NCBI RefSeq assembly: GCF_964204645.1
Contig: NC_134031.1
Coordinates: 12,688,501 to 12,752,500, forward strand
Length of the DNA: 64,000 bases
Reading direction: 5' to 3'
Origin: Tubulanus polymorphus
Taxonomy: Eukaryota; Nemertea; Palaeonemertea; Tubulaniformes; Tubulanidae
The notes beneath the pieces were generated by a model. The model was not told where the DNA came from. It worked only from the letters and a program-made list of their open reading frames with translations, and searched no databases. Shown in pieces: positions 12,046-21,712 of the stretch; within the stretch, counting starts at the first letter, position 1; each line of letters begins with the position of its first letter. Made by a program: the position numbers and the translations under genes.

Positions 12046-13495
12046 TTTATTTACTGTACCACAGTATAATCTAGCAATGCTTCAAGGCCTATGGGCCTCT
12101 TGTTATACAAATTAGGTAGCCTAGTTATACGAATTAACCGACGACAAATTAAGCATGGTTGACCGTATTTAGAAACGATTGTTTTTACATAGTAGCTGAA
12201 ATAGGCCTGCCTTTTTTGGGAAAGATGGCTCATCGGTATTATGAAAATTCTATATGAAAATGTTAGACACTGGTGACTGCATACCACGCAGCAAAGCTGT
12301 GTTATGAAAGTCACAGGTGACCGTGTATCACGTAACAAAAGGGTCTGAGTAGAGGAAATTTTTCTGCTGATTATCAGGTTCTGTTCAATACGTACATGAC
12401 AATACCCAACTACCAAAAAACGTCATCATTTAGAATTAAAATATGGAAAATATTACTGCCTACCATATTATGTATGATAATCAGATTGGATCATTTGCTG
12501 AGTGTACTTACGAACGAATCGCAGGCAATTGGGTCGCATCTGAGGGTGACCTTATTTAGGCATTATATCAGTACCCAGGAAGAAAGACACTCTAAATATT
12601 TGGATGGATATATAAAAAGCTGTGGGTACTGGAGTGTGTAATGGGTAGTGTAGTGTGATCTGTGTGCATTTGTGGCCAGCACACAGATCACATTGTTCAA
12701 TGGGGTTTGGTCCAGGACTCGCAAGATTTTCAACAACACGGAAGTAACGTGTAATACATGATGACTTGAATTGCATGACTACCTACCACCCCTCATTATT
12801 GTTGGAAAACTAAACGTTCGGCACTGACTAAAAATTGGTAATAACATTTTAGAAATGGCCAGAATTTTAACTTAGGTTCTATCTCATTTTTATTTTACAA
12901 TTGCGATTGGTATAATTTTTTTTTAAACGGCCGTTAAGGCTTCATGTTTCGTCTGCAATTCACTGCAAATAGTTACTCAACTACGCACATTTCAGTGTTT
13001 TTGCCAGCTGTACCCTCAATCGGCACCGTTTGTGACTAGCTTCACTGCGGAATTATCATTAATTAACATCGCCATATCACATCATCGACTTATATTGTGC
13101 CTTAAAACCCTAACAGCCGAAATAATATAAATGCACACACGATTTCTATCATTGAAAATTGAGAGAGTGGCCATGTTTGTGTTTGCTGCTTCGCGTAAAT
13201 CCCGCGCGGTGGCGCAACCGCGCGGAGTGCGGCCGATACGTCTAGGCCTATTTTGTAACCGCTGCCAATTGCAAATTTTTAGCTCATGACATGGTCTTTG
13301 ACTGACAGCTTTTAGGGCCATTGGTTTTGGCGTATGTTTACGAGGGGTGTTGAATTGCGGAATAGTGTGCAGTGAAATGATAAATGATTGATCAATTAAA
13401 TTGAATTGACAGGAATGAGTTCCATGTCTGACCAAACATGGACAAAATATTGATTTTTATGTTAATTTATAAGAACTTAATCTTGGTTATTTTAG
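12046..13495. other. No gene recognised; upstream intron or flank of AGXT
   Basis: There is a hairpin tail aggcctatgggcctcttgtt at 12085-12104. The stretch 12056-12105 is nearly the same as 55165-55211. An AGXT exon coding the N-terminal part was searched for here and not found. Confidence 0.5.
12056..12105 (+). repeat. Helentron-like 3' tail: hairpin plus CTCTTGTT
   Basis: The stem AGGCC/GGCCT ends in CTCTTGTT, preceded by 'cacagtataatctagcaatg'. The same tail is at 55169-55211. It is one of at least eight hairpin-CTCTTGTT termini in the window. Confidence 0.6.
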
Positions 13496-13574
13496 ATCAT
13501 GGATGATATAAAGGCTGGAATTCAATATGTTTTCCAAACACAGAATGACCTAACTTTGGCAGTATCAGGCACAG
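13496..13574 (+). CDS. AGXT: Alanine-glyoxylate / serine-pyruvate aminotransferase, internal exon
   Basis: This exon encodes 26 codons plus one base: [18 protein letters not shown] then LTLAVSGT, the N-terminal region of the PLP-dependent alanine-glyoxylate aminotransferase that detoxifies glyoxylate in peroxisomes or mitochondria. It ends at the conserved Ser-Gly-Thr/Ser-Gly-His loop that contacts PLP. The acceptor is gttattttag and the donor is ACAG/gtatgc (phase 1). The continuation is the exon at 55615-55728, whose first bases complete the split Gly codon and add HAGMEAACCNL. The two exons total 193 nt without gap or overlap in the protein. The start codon exon is upstream and not seen. 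The reading frame is intact and unlike the surrounding decayed elements. Confidence 0.9.
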
Positions 13575-13630
13575 GTATGCATTTTAAACGGAATTTAGTA
13601 TGATTATGTTTTTGTCCAAACTCTTACTGG

Positions 13631-13723
13631 AGGCCCGCAGTAGGCTGAGCCTATTACTATACAAATGGAGTATATTCAAACATGGTTTCCAGAGGAATGG
13701 GCCTTTGACTGTGGAACTGAGCA

Positions 13724-13726
<3 letters not shown>
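13631..13726 (+). mobile_element. HINE-like element, 5' fragment
   Basis: 'taggctgagcctattactat', 'atggtttccagag' and 'gaactgagcatatat' match the first 100 bases of the element at 55861. It is truncated by the TA microsatellite. Confidence 0.6.

Positions 13727-13759
<33 letters not shown>
13725..13759. repeat. (TA)n microsatellite
   Basis: Alternating TA tract with one interruption (atatata...catatata). It makes short open frames on both strands that are not genes. Confidence 0.9.
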
Positions 13760-13869
13760 AGTCAGTCATTAAAGCATTGTTTTATGTGATTATGATTAGA
13801 TGTGTACGTTTCTTTTATTGGAAAAATGAACGACATCTAGCTATGAGAGTTAATGAGCAAATGCCATGG

Positions 13870-14270
13870 GAAGTTTTGAAGACGCTTCAATGTCATGTCT
13901 TGATATTTGGGTTACACATGTATCTACCCTGACACATCTTCAGCCCAAAAACTGGCCATGTTAGAATCAAGGTAGCCGACTGACAGCCATTGTTGTTCGC
14001 CAAAATCAGCACTTTTTACACATTTTTGAAGTTTTTGAGCAAAATTTTGTAGACGCTTTGAACAATTGCCTTCATGTTTCGTATATATTTGAATCCCCCA
14101 AGGACCCATCTGCATTAGAAAAATTGGGTCGATCGGACTCAAGATGGCCGTCCTATGACCTTTTTAGTGCCCAAATTCTGGGTCCTGTAGCTTCCTACTG
14201 GATTGCCATTTCTCATTATGGGGTCAATGACCATATAGGGATCGTCCCTAGTATAAACCGTTCACCGAAA
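13870..14270 (-). repeat. Interspersed repeat, inverted copy of 20540-20900
   Basis: 'ctcaagatggccgtcctatg', 'gtgcccaaattctggg', 'cctgtagcttcctactgg' and 'gaagacgcttcaatgtcatg' are the reverse complement of text at 20540-20910 and, in part, of 21540-21712. A weaker relative is at 36040-36200. Confidence 0.75.
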
Positions 14271-15495
14271 AACACCCGTAGTATCTCTACTGTCATGGAT
14301 ATAGTCCCATAATGCTGTATCGATATAGAACCGATGATCCGATAAAAAGTTGTCTGTAACGCGTCATTTGCCTATATCCATGATCCAAGCTATGTATAAA
14401 ATAGCCTGTTGTACCTAAGGTCCCAAAATCATGATGAATTATGTTAAGTTTTGTGGCGCATGAAGGCTCACCATATCAGTGAGTTGTCTATATCGGTTTT
14501 ACTCAGCAATGAAGTGTTATCACCATCGCTATCCTCACAGGTGCTCACGCACTGATACATTCGTGAGTAGTTCATAGATTGCTGCGTGGTTTACGCTGAC
14601 ACGGAGAGTATCGACAGGGTGGTCTCTGCTGTGTTTGTCAGTCGCTAGCCCGGATTTTATTTCTTGAAAGCACTGTGAGTGAGGGATTTTCTTCATGCAA
14701 TGAAAACTACCAGTAATGCCAGCCGGTATCACATATCTGGCAAACTACGCCATTCAATGCTGCGCTGTATTCTCGGGGACTACCCCGAATGAGTTTATCA
14801 TGCAGTACATTTCTTTGTTTTAATTTGGATTTTTATCGGAGTGTATATTAACGTTTCTTGTGGATGTAATATTGTTTAATAATGCTAAATATAATTCTCT
14901 TGTAAATTAATCAGCCTGATATTGATATGTGAAATGGGGCATCAACATCGATGAGTTGTTTGTATTAATTGGATTAGGTAATTAGTTGTGCTCAAAAGTA
15001 ATATCAGTGTCACAAACATGTCAGTGTCAAAACATGTCAGCAGTACTCATACAGTAGTACTCTCTCCATTATATATAAACAAAAATAATGTTAAGCACAC
15101 AGTTTTCTAGTTGGAGTTGTAAAATAGAAGTTGAAAATAAATCATCTAAATTCAAGATCATGACGTTATTTCAATGATGAGAAAAGGACAAGATATTCAC
15201 GTCATGACAAGTTACTACATGTAGTAGACTAGAGACAGCAGTGCTGTATACACACAGCGAGACAAGCGGCTGCGTCCTGCCTCATATAAACACAGGCCGA
15301 CTCAGATTGACTGGCGTAAAATGAACTGTTCGGTGCGCGGTAGTTGAAAAAAGATGTAATGAGATATTCAGGGTTTCCGTGATCGTAAATAAATGTCCAT
15401 TCTCTTTATTGGGGAAAAAATTGTACAAGCGTATCTATGCCAAGTCGAGCACATCAGGCGTCAAGCCCAAAGGAGTATTTTTAGAGCCATTTTAA
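14271..15495. other. No gene recognised
   Basis: AGXT intron sequence with no coding or repeat signal that I can name, apart from a short purine-poor tract. Confidence 0.4.
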
Positions 15496-15499
15496 GTGA

Positions 15500-15655
15500 G
15501 TAATTGTATATATCTTGTTTCATACCAAAGGTCGAAGGGTTGAGCTCGTAAAAAATAAGAATAAATTCTCGCACACTCGAATTTATTTTTATTATTTACT
15601 CACTCACCCTCTCAACCTTTGATATGAAACAAGATATATACAATTACTCTAATAA
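15500..15655. repeat. Long near-perfect palindrome, ITR-like junction
   Basis: 'aattgtatatatcttgtttc' followed by 'ataccaaaggtcgaagggtt' at 15501-15542 is inverted at 15610-15652 ('tcaacctttgatatgaaac', 'aagatatatacaatt'). The centre, near 15577, carries AAATTCTCGCACACTCGAATTT-like symmetry. A half-palindrome of the same sequence stands at 17588-17690, so this is the terminal repeat of the AT-rich element, here head-to-head. Confidence 0.75.
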
Positions 15656-15802
15656 TTCCATATATATGAATAACATATAAATGAATAACATATATAAATG
15701 AATAACTTCTAAAATCAATTTTGATAAAAGATATGTTATTTAAATGGAGAGTAAACAAATACACAGTGAATTCTTAAAAAAGACACCGCAAATTTAAAAT
15801 CT

Positions 15803-15995
15803 GTTCTTTATAATATCTTTTATCACTGAATGATTGATTACATGTATCACATTTGTATTTCTTTTTCATTCTTTAATTCATCTAATTTTGTTTCTAATAT
15901 ATCATCTTTATATTCTAATTTCAATTTATTTTCTAAATGTGTTCTAGTTTTATTATGCCTTGCTTTTTGAGATTTATCTATATTGATTTTTCATG
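15803..15995 (-). pseudogene. Broken C2H2 zinc-finger ORF of the AT-rich element
   Basis: On the minus strand a lysine-rich stretch (KARHNKTRTHLENKLKLEY, then KDDILETKLDELKNEK) is followed, after a frame change, by KKKYKCDTCNQSFSDKRYYK. That is the Cys pair and linker of a C2H2 zinc finger, and the His pair is missing at the truncation near 15803. Codon use is strongly A/T-ending, unlike the AGXT exons. Its role is unknown. It could be a DNA-binding cargo protein of the element. Confidence 0.5.
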
Positions 15996-16839
15996 TTGGC
16001 CAGTAGTACTTCTTATTTGCTTCCATTTATTATATAATTTTTTATTAAAATTAATTTTTTTTATTCGAAATCTATTTCATGGTGCCCTTTTTTGGCGAAC
16101 TGTAGGTTTGCCTATGCAAACGGTCTGATGAAGCAGTTTTCATTGAAAATGAATAGAGTACCGGTGTGTCAACAAGGCACAAACATTGGCTGTTGAACCG
16201 ATTGTGTTGAATTTTGGTTTCATGGTTTTGCTTAATGAGTTCTCGAGCCCACAAAAATTTCATAGTGATCGAGTTCTTTTTAGGGCACTTATTCTTGAAA
16301 AACACTCAAAAACCCTGCTTTTTAGCACTTAGTAATGGCACGTTTTTATATATGACGATTTGCATGCTTGAAATTGAAATATATAAAAGTTCAATCCTTC
16401 CTGGAAGTGTCGCCGTTTTTAGTTCGACTGATCTCAATGTACTTTTCGACCTACAGGCCCTCACTTTATAAACCCCCTAAATGTCCTCGCTTCTATTTAT
16501 TTCAGTTGACCTTGTAACCTGAGCTACAATGAATGTGATTGGCTGTTAGTGGGATATACGGGAAATTCCGGGAATTTCAGCATCTCTGATATAATTGGGA
16601 AAGCCTAATGTGAAACCCAAGACAAAATGGCGAACATTTTATTCGATTAGGTATCGTACGTTTGCTTATAATTTGTTTGTTGACACGAATATAAGCGAGT
16701 AGGCTATTCAATTCAGTTGCAATTCTGAACTAGCAAGTATGACAATACCTATGACAGGGTTCGTAGTGGGTCTTCCAATCATAGCCGGTATTTTTTTATT
16801 TCTAGAAAAAAAAGTCCGTATATGTTTGTATATTTTTGA

Positions 16840-17040
16840 CATTTTGTGGATGGATGTATTCTGACTTGTGAAATTACGGCCAATCTAGTACTGCGTCGCT
16901 AGTACATTTGTATATACCCGCGTCAGCAGTCAGCCACGTGCGTGCGAATATAGGTTACAGTATATGGCTGTGGGTGTTAGTAATCACCTGAGTGAGTCTA
17001 TATATAGCACAGTGACTCAGCAATGATAGTATACACAGAA
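16840..17040 (+). repeat. Interspersed repeat paired with 60680-60890
   Basis: 'gacattttgtggatggatg', 'attctgacttgtgaaatt', 'gcgaatataggttacagta' and 'gtaatcacctg' occur in the same order at 60680-60890. Non-coding. The family is not recognised. Confidence 0.75.
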
Positions 17041-17183
17041 CTCTAACACATCTGCAGGCGCATATATTGTCAGCCTCATACATCTTCAATCCAAATTAAT
17101 TTATATTTAGTATAATATTTTTGACAATATATGCACTAAATGATTTAATGGTGAGCCACAGGGCCATTGGACCTTTATCATTC

Positions 17184-17489
17184 TTACCCTTTATATATGA
17201 AATAGAAATCACCTGAACATAATTCTTCAAGATCTTCACTTGGTAATCTATGAAATCTATCTGGTAAATATGTTCTGAATTTATATTTATTTCCTTTTAA
17301 TCCTTTATATTCTAAGTGAATAACTAATTAATCTCCATATTTATTAGTAATTGTTTCAATATTTGTAATTAAATATTTCTTATGAATTGTTAATTCATTT
17401 AACGTCTTAAATTTATAATCTACAGATTTTACATTTGTGGTATCTTTAATTCTATTTAAGAATTCACTGTGTATTTGTTTAATCTCCAT
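17184..17489 (-). pseudogene. Unknown 101-residue protein of the AT-rich element, one nonsense codon
   Basis: A minus-strand frame starts at ATG 17489-17487 (MEIKQIHSEFLNRIKD) and ends at TAA 17186-17184, interrupted once by TAA at 17330-17328. The second half reads YKFRTYLPDRFHRLPSEDLE, then CSGDFYFIYKG. Spacing of charged and aromatic residues looks like a genuine folded small protein, not noise. The first about 20 codons are repeated in the opposite arm at 15744-15810 (plus strand). I do not recognise the family. AT content is high and the gene lies inside inverted repeats, so it is element cargo. Confidence 0.5.
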
Positions 17490-17779
17490 TTAAATAACAT
17501 ATTTTTTATTAAAATTGATTTTAGAAGTTATTCATTTATATATGTTTTTCATTTATATGTTATTCATATATATGGAATTATTAGAGTAATTGTATATATC
17601 TTGTTTCATATCAAAGGTTGAAGGGGTGAGTGAGTAAAAGATAAAAATAAATTCGAGCATGCGAGAATTTATTTTAATTTTTTATGGAAATGTCCGTAAT
17701 GGTTAAAAGTAACCCTGGAAACGTAAATTTGTTTTCACTAATAAAACTCATATCTCCTCATGCATTGTCTTCAACCATA

Positions 17780-18680
17780 TGAACCTTAGGGTCCTCTTGT
17801 TGCAATTTGTGATGGGCATTCTTTGAAAAGGGATGTGTTATACCTGAGACAGGTATTTTTGATCAGCCAATTATGACGCAATTGGCGTCTTGGTGTCATC
17901 AGTACTCATTCGTATGTGGGAAAAGGTTTTTCCACATTATATTCATACCTAAGCATATTGTGTTACTACAATCAATTGGAAAGTTGTAGCACATAACGTG
18001 TTCTATGTTTTTAGTGAGTTGCATGGTCATTGGTTCTTTGTATATGGCCACCAGGGGGCGTTGAATGATACAATAACAAAGTATTTCTATTTTGTATTTG
18101 TACCTATGCGTATTTTGTTCCACAATCAATTGCAAAGTTGTAGCTCATGACATTGTCTATGATTGTGGTGAGTTGTAAGGACATTAATTATTCTGTATGG
18201 TCACCAGGGGGTGTTGAATAGTAGAATAACTTAGTATTTCCTTATTAGATTGGTACCAAAGCATATTTTGTTACCATGATCAATTGCAAAGTTGTAGTTC
18301 ATGACATGTTCTAGGATTGTGGCGAGTGTCAAGGTCATTGGGTTTTGCATATGGTCACCAGGGGGCGTTGAATAGTAAAGTAACTTAGTGTATCCATATT
18401 AAATTGGAAACGGTCATTGGGTTTTGCATATGGTCACCAGGGGGCGTTGAATAGTAAAGTAACTTAGTATTTCCATATTAAATTGGAAACGAGGCATATG
18501 TTGTTATCACAATCAATTACAAAATTGTAGCTGCTGACATGTTCTATGATTGTGGTGGGTTTCAAGGTCATTGGTTTTGTATATGGTCACCAGGAGGCGT
18601 TGAATATTGAAATAGTTAGATTCTTGATCATCTGAAACCACTTCCCAATTGGAAATGGTGTCCCTGGACCCCTAGTTATT
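17780..18680 (-). repeat. About 153-bp tandem repeat block, minus orientation
   Basis: The marker CCAGGGGGCGTTGAAT recurs near 18051, 18204, 18358, 18437 (a partial unit) and 18590, giving a period of about 153 bp. Units carry 'aatcaattgcaaagttgtag' and 'ttctatgattgtggtg'. The block is the inverted counterpart of 19586-20550 and 20910-21712. It ends at 'ggtgtccctggacccctag', followed by T, which resembles a Helitron CTRR terminus. Confidence 0.8.
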
Positions 18681-18929
18681 TTATGGATTTTATACAGCCT
18701 AGGCTATGCATACTAGCGCGCTCACATGTTTGTGTTGATTGTCATAAAAAACATGAATAGCGCCAATATAGAATGTGAACTATACACACGAAGTGAAGTT
18801 AAGGATAAATAAATGACTAATTTATGCAGCTTACATTAGAAATATTTTTTTTCGATCAGACAGTTTTCAGGTCGTTAATGATAATGATACTAATAATAAT
18901 AATAAATATAGCTGCAAAGCAGCGATAAC
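18681..18929. other. No gene recognised; (AAT)n run
   Basis: This holds 'taataataataataaat' at 18890-18906, next to the LINE fragment. Nothing else is recognised. Confidence 0.5.
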
Positions 18930-18934
18930 GGGTT

Positions 18935-19235
18935 TTCTGCACAGTCTTAGAATCCTGTTCAACGGTGGATTTCAACAAAGCATTTGATAAGGCTCAACAT
19001 CAGCCATTACTGGACAGGCCATTAGGAAACAGTATCAATGATAGGTCGCCCAAATGGCACAGCAGTTATCTCTGAACGGAAACTTGTAACCGAAATCAAC
19101 GGAACGCCTCATCTTGGAATGAGACGGTCTAACTAGTGGAGTCACGCAAGGTAGTATCCTAAGTCGTCTTCTGTTTAATGTCCTGACAAATGACATACAC
19201 AGTAATCCAAAATATACCAGACCGAGTAAATTTCC
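18935..19235 (+). pseudogene. Non-LTR retrotransposon reverse transcriptase fragment
   Basis: After 'acgggttttctgcacagtc' (18939), the plus strand reads VDFNKAFDKAQHQPLL, then GNSINDRSP. With frameshifts it continues through a stretch corresponding to SGVTQGSILSRLL and the FNVLTNDIH end of the RT palm region. The AFDKV-H motif is diagnostic of LINE RTs. Close relatives are at 32335-32610 (minus) and 45325-45700 (plus). All three share the same upstream join, so the fragment was probably spread as part of another element. Dead. Confidence 0.8.
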
Positions 19236-19264
19236 AAAACAACCTTAACACACTGTTCGACCAA

Positions 19265-19583
19265 AAACTTAATGTTCCGACAAAACCATGGGCGACAAAA
19301 CCAAAATTATGAATTGTCGCGGATGACAAAACCAAAATATTGAATTGTCACGGGCGACAAAACAAAAATAATGAATTGTCGCGGGCGATAAAACCAAAAT
19401 AATGAGTTTTCGCGGTCGATAAAACCACAATAATGAATTGTCGCGGGCGTTAAAACCAAAATATTGAATTGTTGCGGGTGATAAAACCAAAATAATGAGT
19501 TGTCGCGGACGACAAAAACAAACTATTGAATTGTTGCGTGCGACAAAACCAAAATAATGAATTGTCGCGGACGACAAAACCAA
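19265..19583. repeat. 31-bp satellite, short array (about 10 units)
   Basis: Same unit as the large array at 21713-24950: CGACAAAACCAAAATAATG followed by AATTGTCGCGGG. It ends exactly where the plus-orientation 153-bp repeat block begins (ctaggggtccagggacacc, 19586). Confidence 0.93.
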
Positions 19584-19585
19584 AC

Positions 19586-20910
19586 TAGGGGTCCAGGGAC
19601 ACCATGCTCACTTGGGCAGTGGTTTCAAATGCTCAACAATCTAACAATTTCAATACATAACGCCCTCTAGTGACCATATACAAAATCCCATGACCTTGAA
19701 ACCCACCACAATCATAGAACATGTGAGCAGCTATGATTTTGTAATTGATTGTGATAACAAAATAAGCCTCGTTACCAATTTAATATGGAAATACTAAGTT
19801 ATTCTACTATTCAACGCCCCCTGGTGACCATATGCAAAACTCAATGACCTCAATGACCTTAAAACTCACCGCAATCGTAGTACATGTCATGGAATACAAC
19901 TTTGCAATTGATCATAGTAACAAAATATGCCTAGGTACCAATCTAATAAGGGAATACTAAGCCATTCTACTATTCAGCGCCCCCTGGTGACTATATGGAA
20001 TAACTAATGTCCTTAAAAACTCACCACAATCATAGACGATGTCATGAACTACAACTTTGCAATGGATCATGGTAACAAACTATGCCTAGGTACCAATCTA
20101 ATAAGGAAAAACTAAGCTTTTCTACTATTCAACGCCCCTGGTGACTATATGGAATAACTAATATCCTTAAAAACTCACTACAATCATAGACGATGTCACG
20201 AACTACAACTTTGCCATCGATCATGGTAACAAAATATGCCTTGGTACAAATATAATATAGCGATACTAAGTTATTGTATTATTCAACGCCCCCTGATGGC
20301 CACATACAAAAACCAATGACCTTGAAACTCACCAAAATCATAGAACACGTTATGGGCTACAACTTTCCAATTGAATATAGTAACACAATATGCTTAGGTA
20401 TCAATTAATTGTGGAAAAACTTTTTCCCACCTACGAATGAGTACTGATGACACCAAGATGGCTGCCAATTGCGTCATAATTGGCTGATCAAAAATAACTA
20501 TCCCAGGTATAAAACATCCCTCTCTAAAGAATATCCTTCCCCAATTGCAATGAGAAATGGCAAACCAGTAGGAAGCTACAGGACCTAGAATTCTGGCCAA
20601 AATTGACATTTTTGGGCACTAAAAAGGTCATAGGACGGCCATCTTGAGTCAGATCGACCCAATTTTCTTATGCTGATGGGCCTTTGGTAGATTCAAATAT
20701 AAACGAAAGATCAAGGTAATTGATCAAAGCGTCTTCAAAATTTCCCACGAAAACTTCGAAAATGTTTAAAAAGTGCTGATTTTGGCAAACAACAATGGCT
20801 GCCAGTCGGCAATCTTGAATCTGACAGGGCCAGTTTTTGGGCTGACGATGTGTCTAGGGTAGATACATGTATAAACCAAATATCAAGACATTACCTTGAA
20901 GCGTCTTCAA
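19586..20910 (+). repeat. 153-bp tandem repeat block plus unique tail, plus orientation, copy A
   Basis: Starts 'ctaggggtccagggacacc'. CAACGCCCCCTGGTGACC-type markers recur near 19661, 19812, 19976, 20134 and 20286. It then continues into 'gagtactgatgacaccaag', 'gatcaaaaat', 'gagaaatggcaaaccagtag' and 'catcttgagtcagatcgacc'. The part 20254-20745 is repeated at 21214-21712. Confidence 0.85.
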
Positions 20911-21712
20911 AACTTTAATATGGAAATACTAAGTTATTCTACTATTCAACGCCCCCTGGTGACCATATGCAAAACCCAATGACCTTAAAACTCACCCCAA
21001 TCGTAGTACATGTCATGAAATACAACTTTGCAATTGATCATAGTAACAAAATATGCCTAGGTACCAATCTAATAAGGAAAAACTAAGTTTTTCTACTATT
21101 CAACGCCCCCTGGTGACTAATGTCCTTAAAAACTCACCACAATCATAGACGATGTCATGAACTACAACTTTGCCATTGATCATGGCAACAAAATATGCCT
21201 TGGTACAAATATAATATAGCGATACTAAGTTATTGTATTATTCAACGCCCCCTGATGGCCACATACAAAAACCAATGACCTTGAAACTCACCAAAATCAT
21301 AGAACACGTTATGGGCTACAACTTTCCAATTGAATATAGTAACACAATATGCTAAGGTATCAATTAATTGTGGAAAAACTTTTTCCCACCTACGAATGAG
21401 TACTGATGACACCAAGATGGCCGCCAATTGTGTCATAATTGCGTCACAATTGCGTCATAATTGGCTGATCAAAAATACCTGTCCCAGGTATAAAACATCC
21501 CTCTCTAAAGAATATCCATCAGCAATTGCAATGAGAAATGGCAAACCAGTAGGAAGCTACAAGACCTAGAATTCTGGCCAAAATTGACATTTTTGGGCAC
21601 TAAAAAGGTCATCTTGAGTCAGATCGACCCAATTTTCTTATGCTGATGGGACTTTGGTAGAGTCAAATATAAACGAAAGATCAAGGTAATTGATCAAAGC
21701 GTCTTCAAAATT
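20911..21712 (+). repeat. 153-bp tandem repeat block plus tail, copy B
   Basis: Direct duplicate of 19785-20745 with small deletions (the offset between copies is about 960 bp). It ends at 'agcgtcttcaaaattttc', immediately followed by the large 31-bp satellite. Short ORFs here read through repeats and are not genes. Confidence 0.85.

Larger units (their letters stand above)
15610..17690. mobile_element. AT-rich element with inverted terminal repeats carrying small ORFs
   Basis: Bases 15610-15790 are the reverse complement of about 17470-17640, an inverted repeat of roughly 170-180 bp. Both arms include the start of one short ORF (ATGGAGA.TAAACAAATACA). The interior is a mosaic: 15800-16080 and 17160-17490 are distinctly AT-rich with coding-like minus-strand frames. 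The middle (16540-17040) holds unrelated repeats shared with 9815-9890 and 60680-60885. Inverted termini plus C2H2-like cargo could fit a Maverick/Polinton-like or viral-like element. I could not assign a family. It is broken and not intact. Confidence 0.55.

Noticed and set aside
12051-12416. 121-residue minus-strand ORF
   Set aside because: Overlaps a hairpin-tail repeat and has no recognisable content.
13082-13435. 117-residue minus-strand ORF just upstream of the AGXT exon
   Set aside because: No similarity that I recognise, no splice sites, and it is antisense to the AGXT gene.
17184-17489. CRISPR-like or bacterial contamination as the explanation for the AT-rich island
   Set aside because: No direct-repeat/spacer pattern or bacterial gene content. 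The island is bounded by inverted repeats and mixed with repeats found elsewhere in the window.
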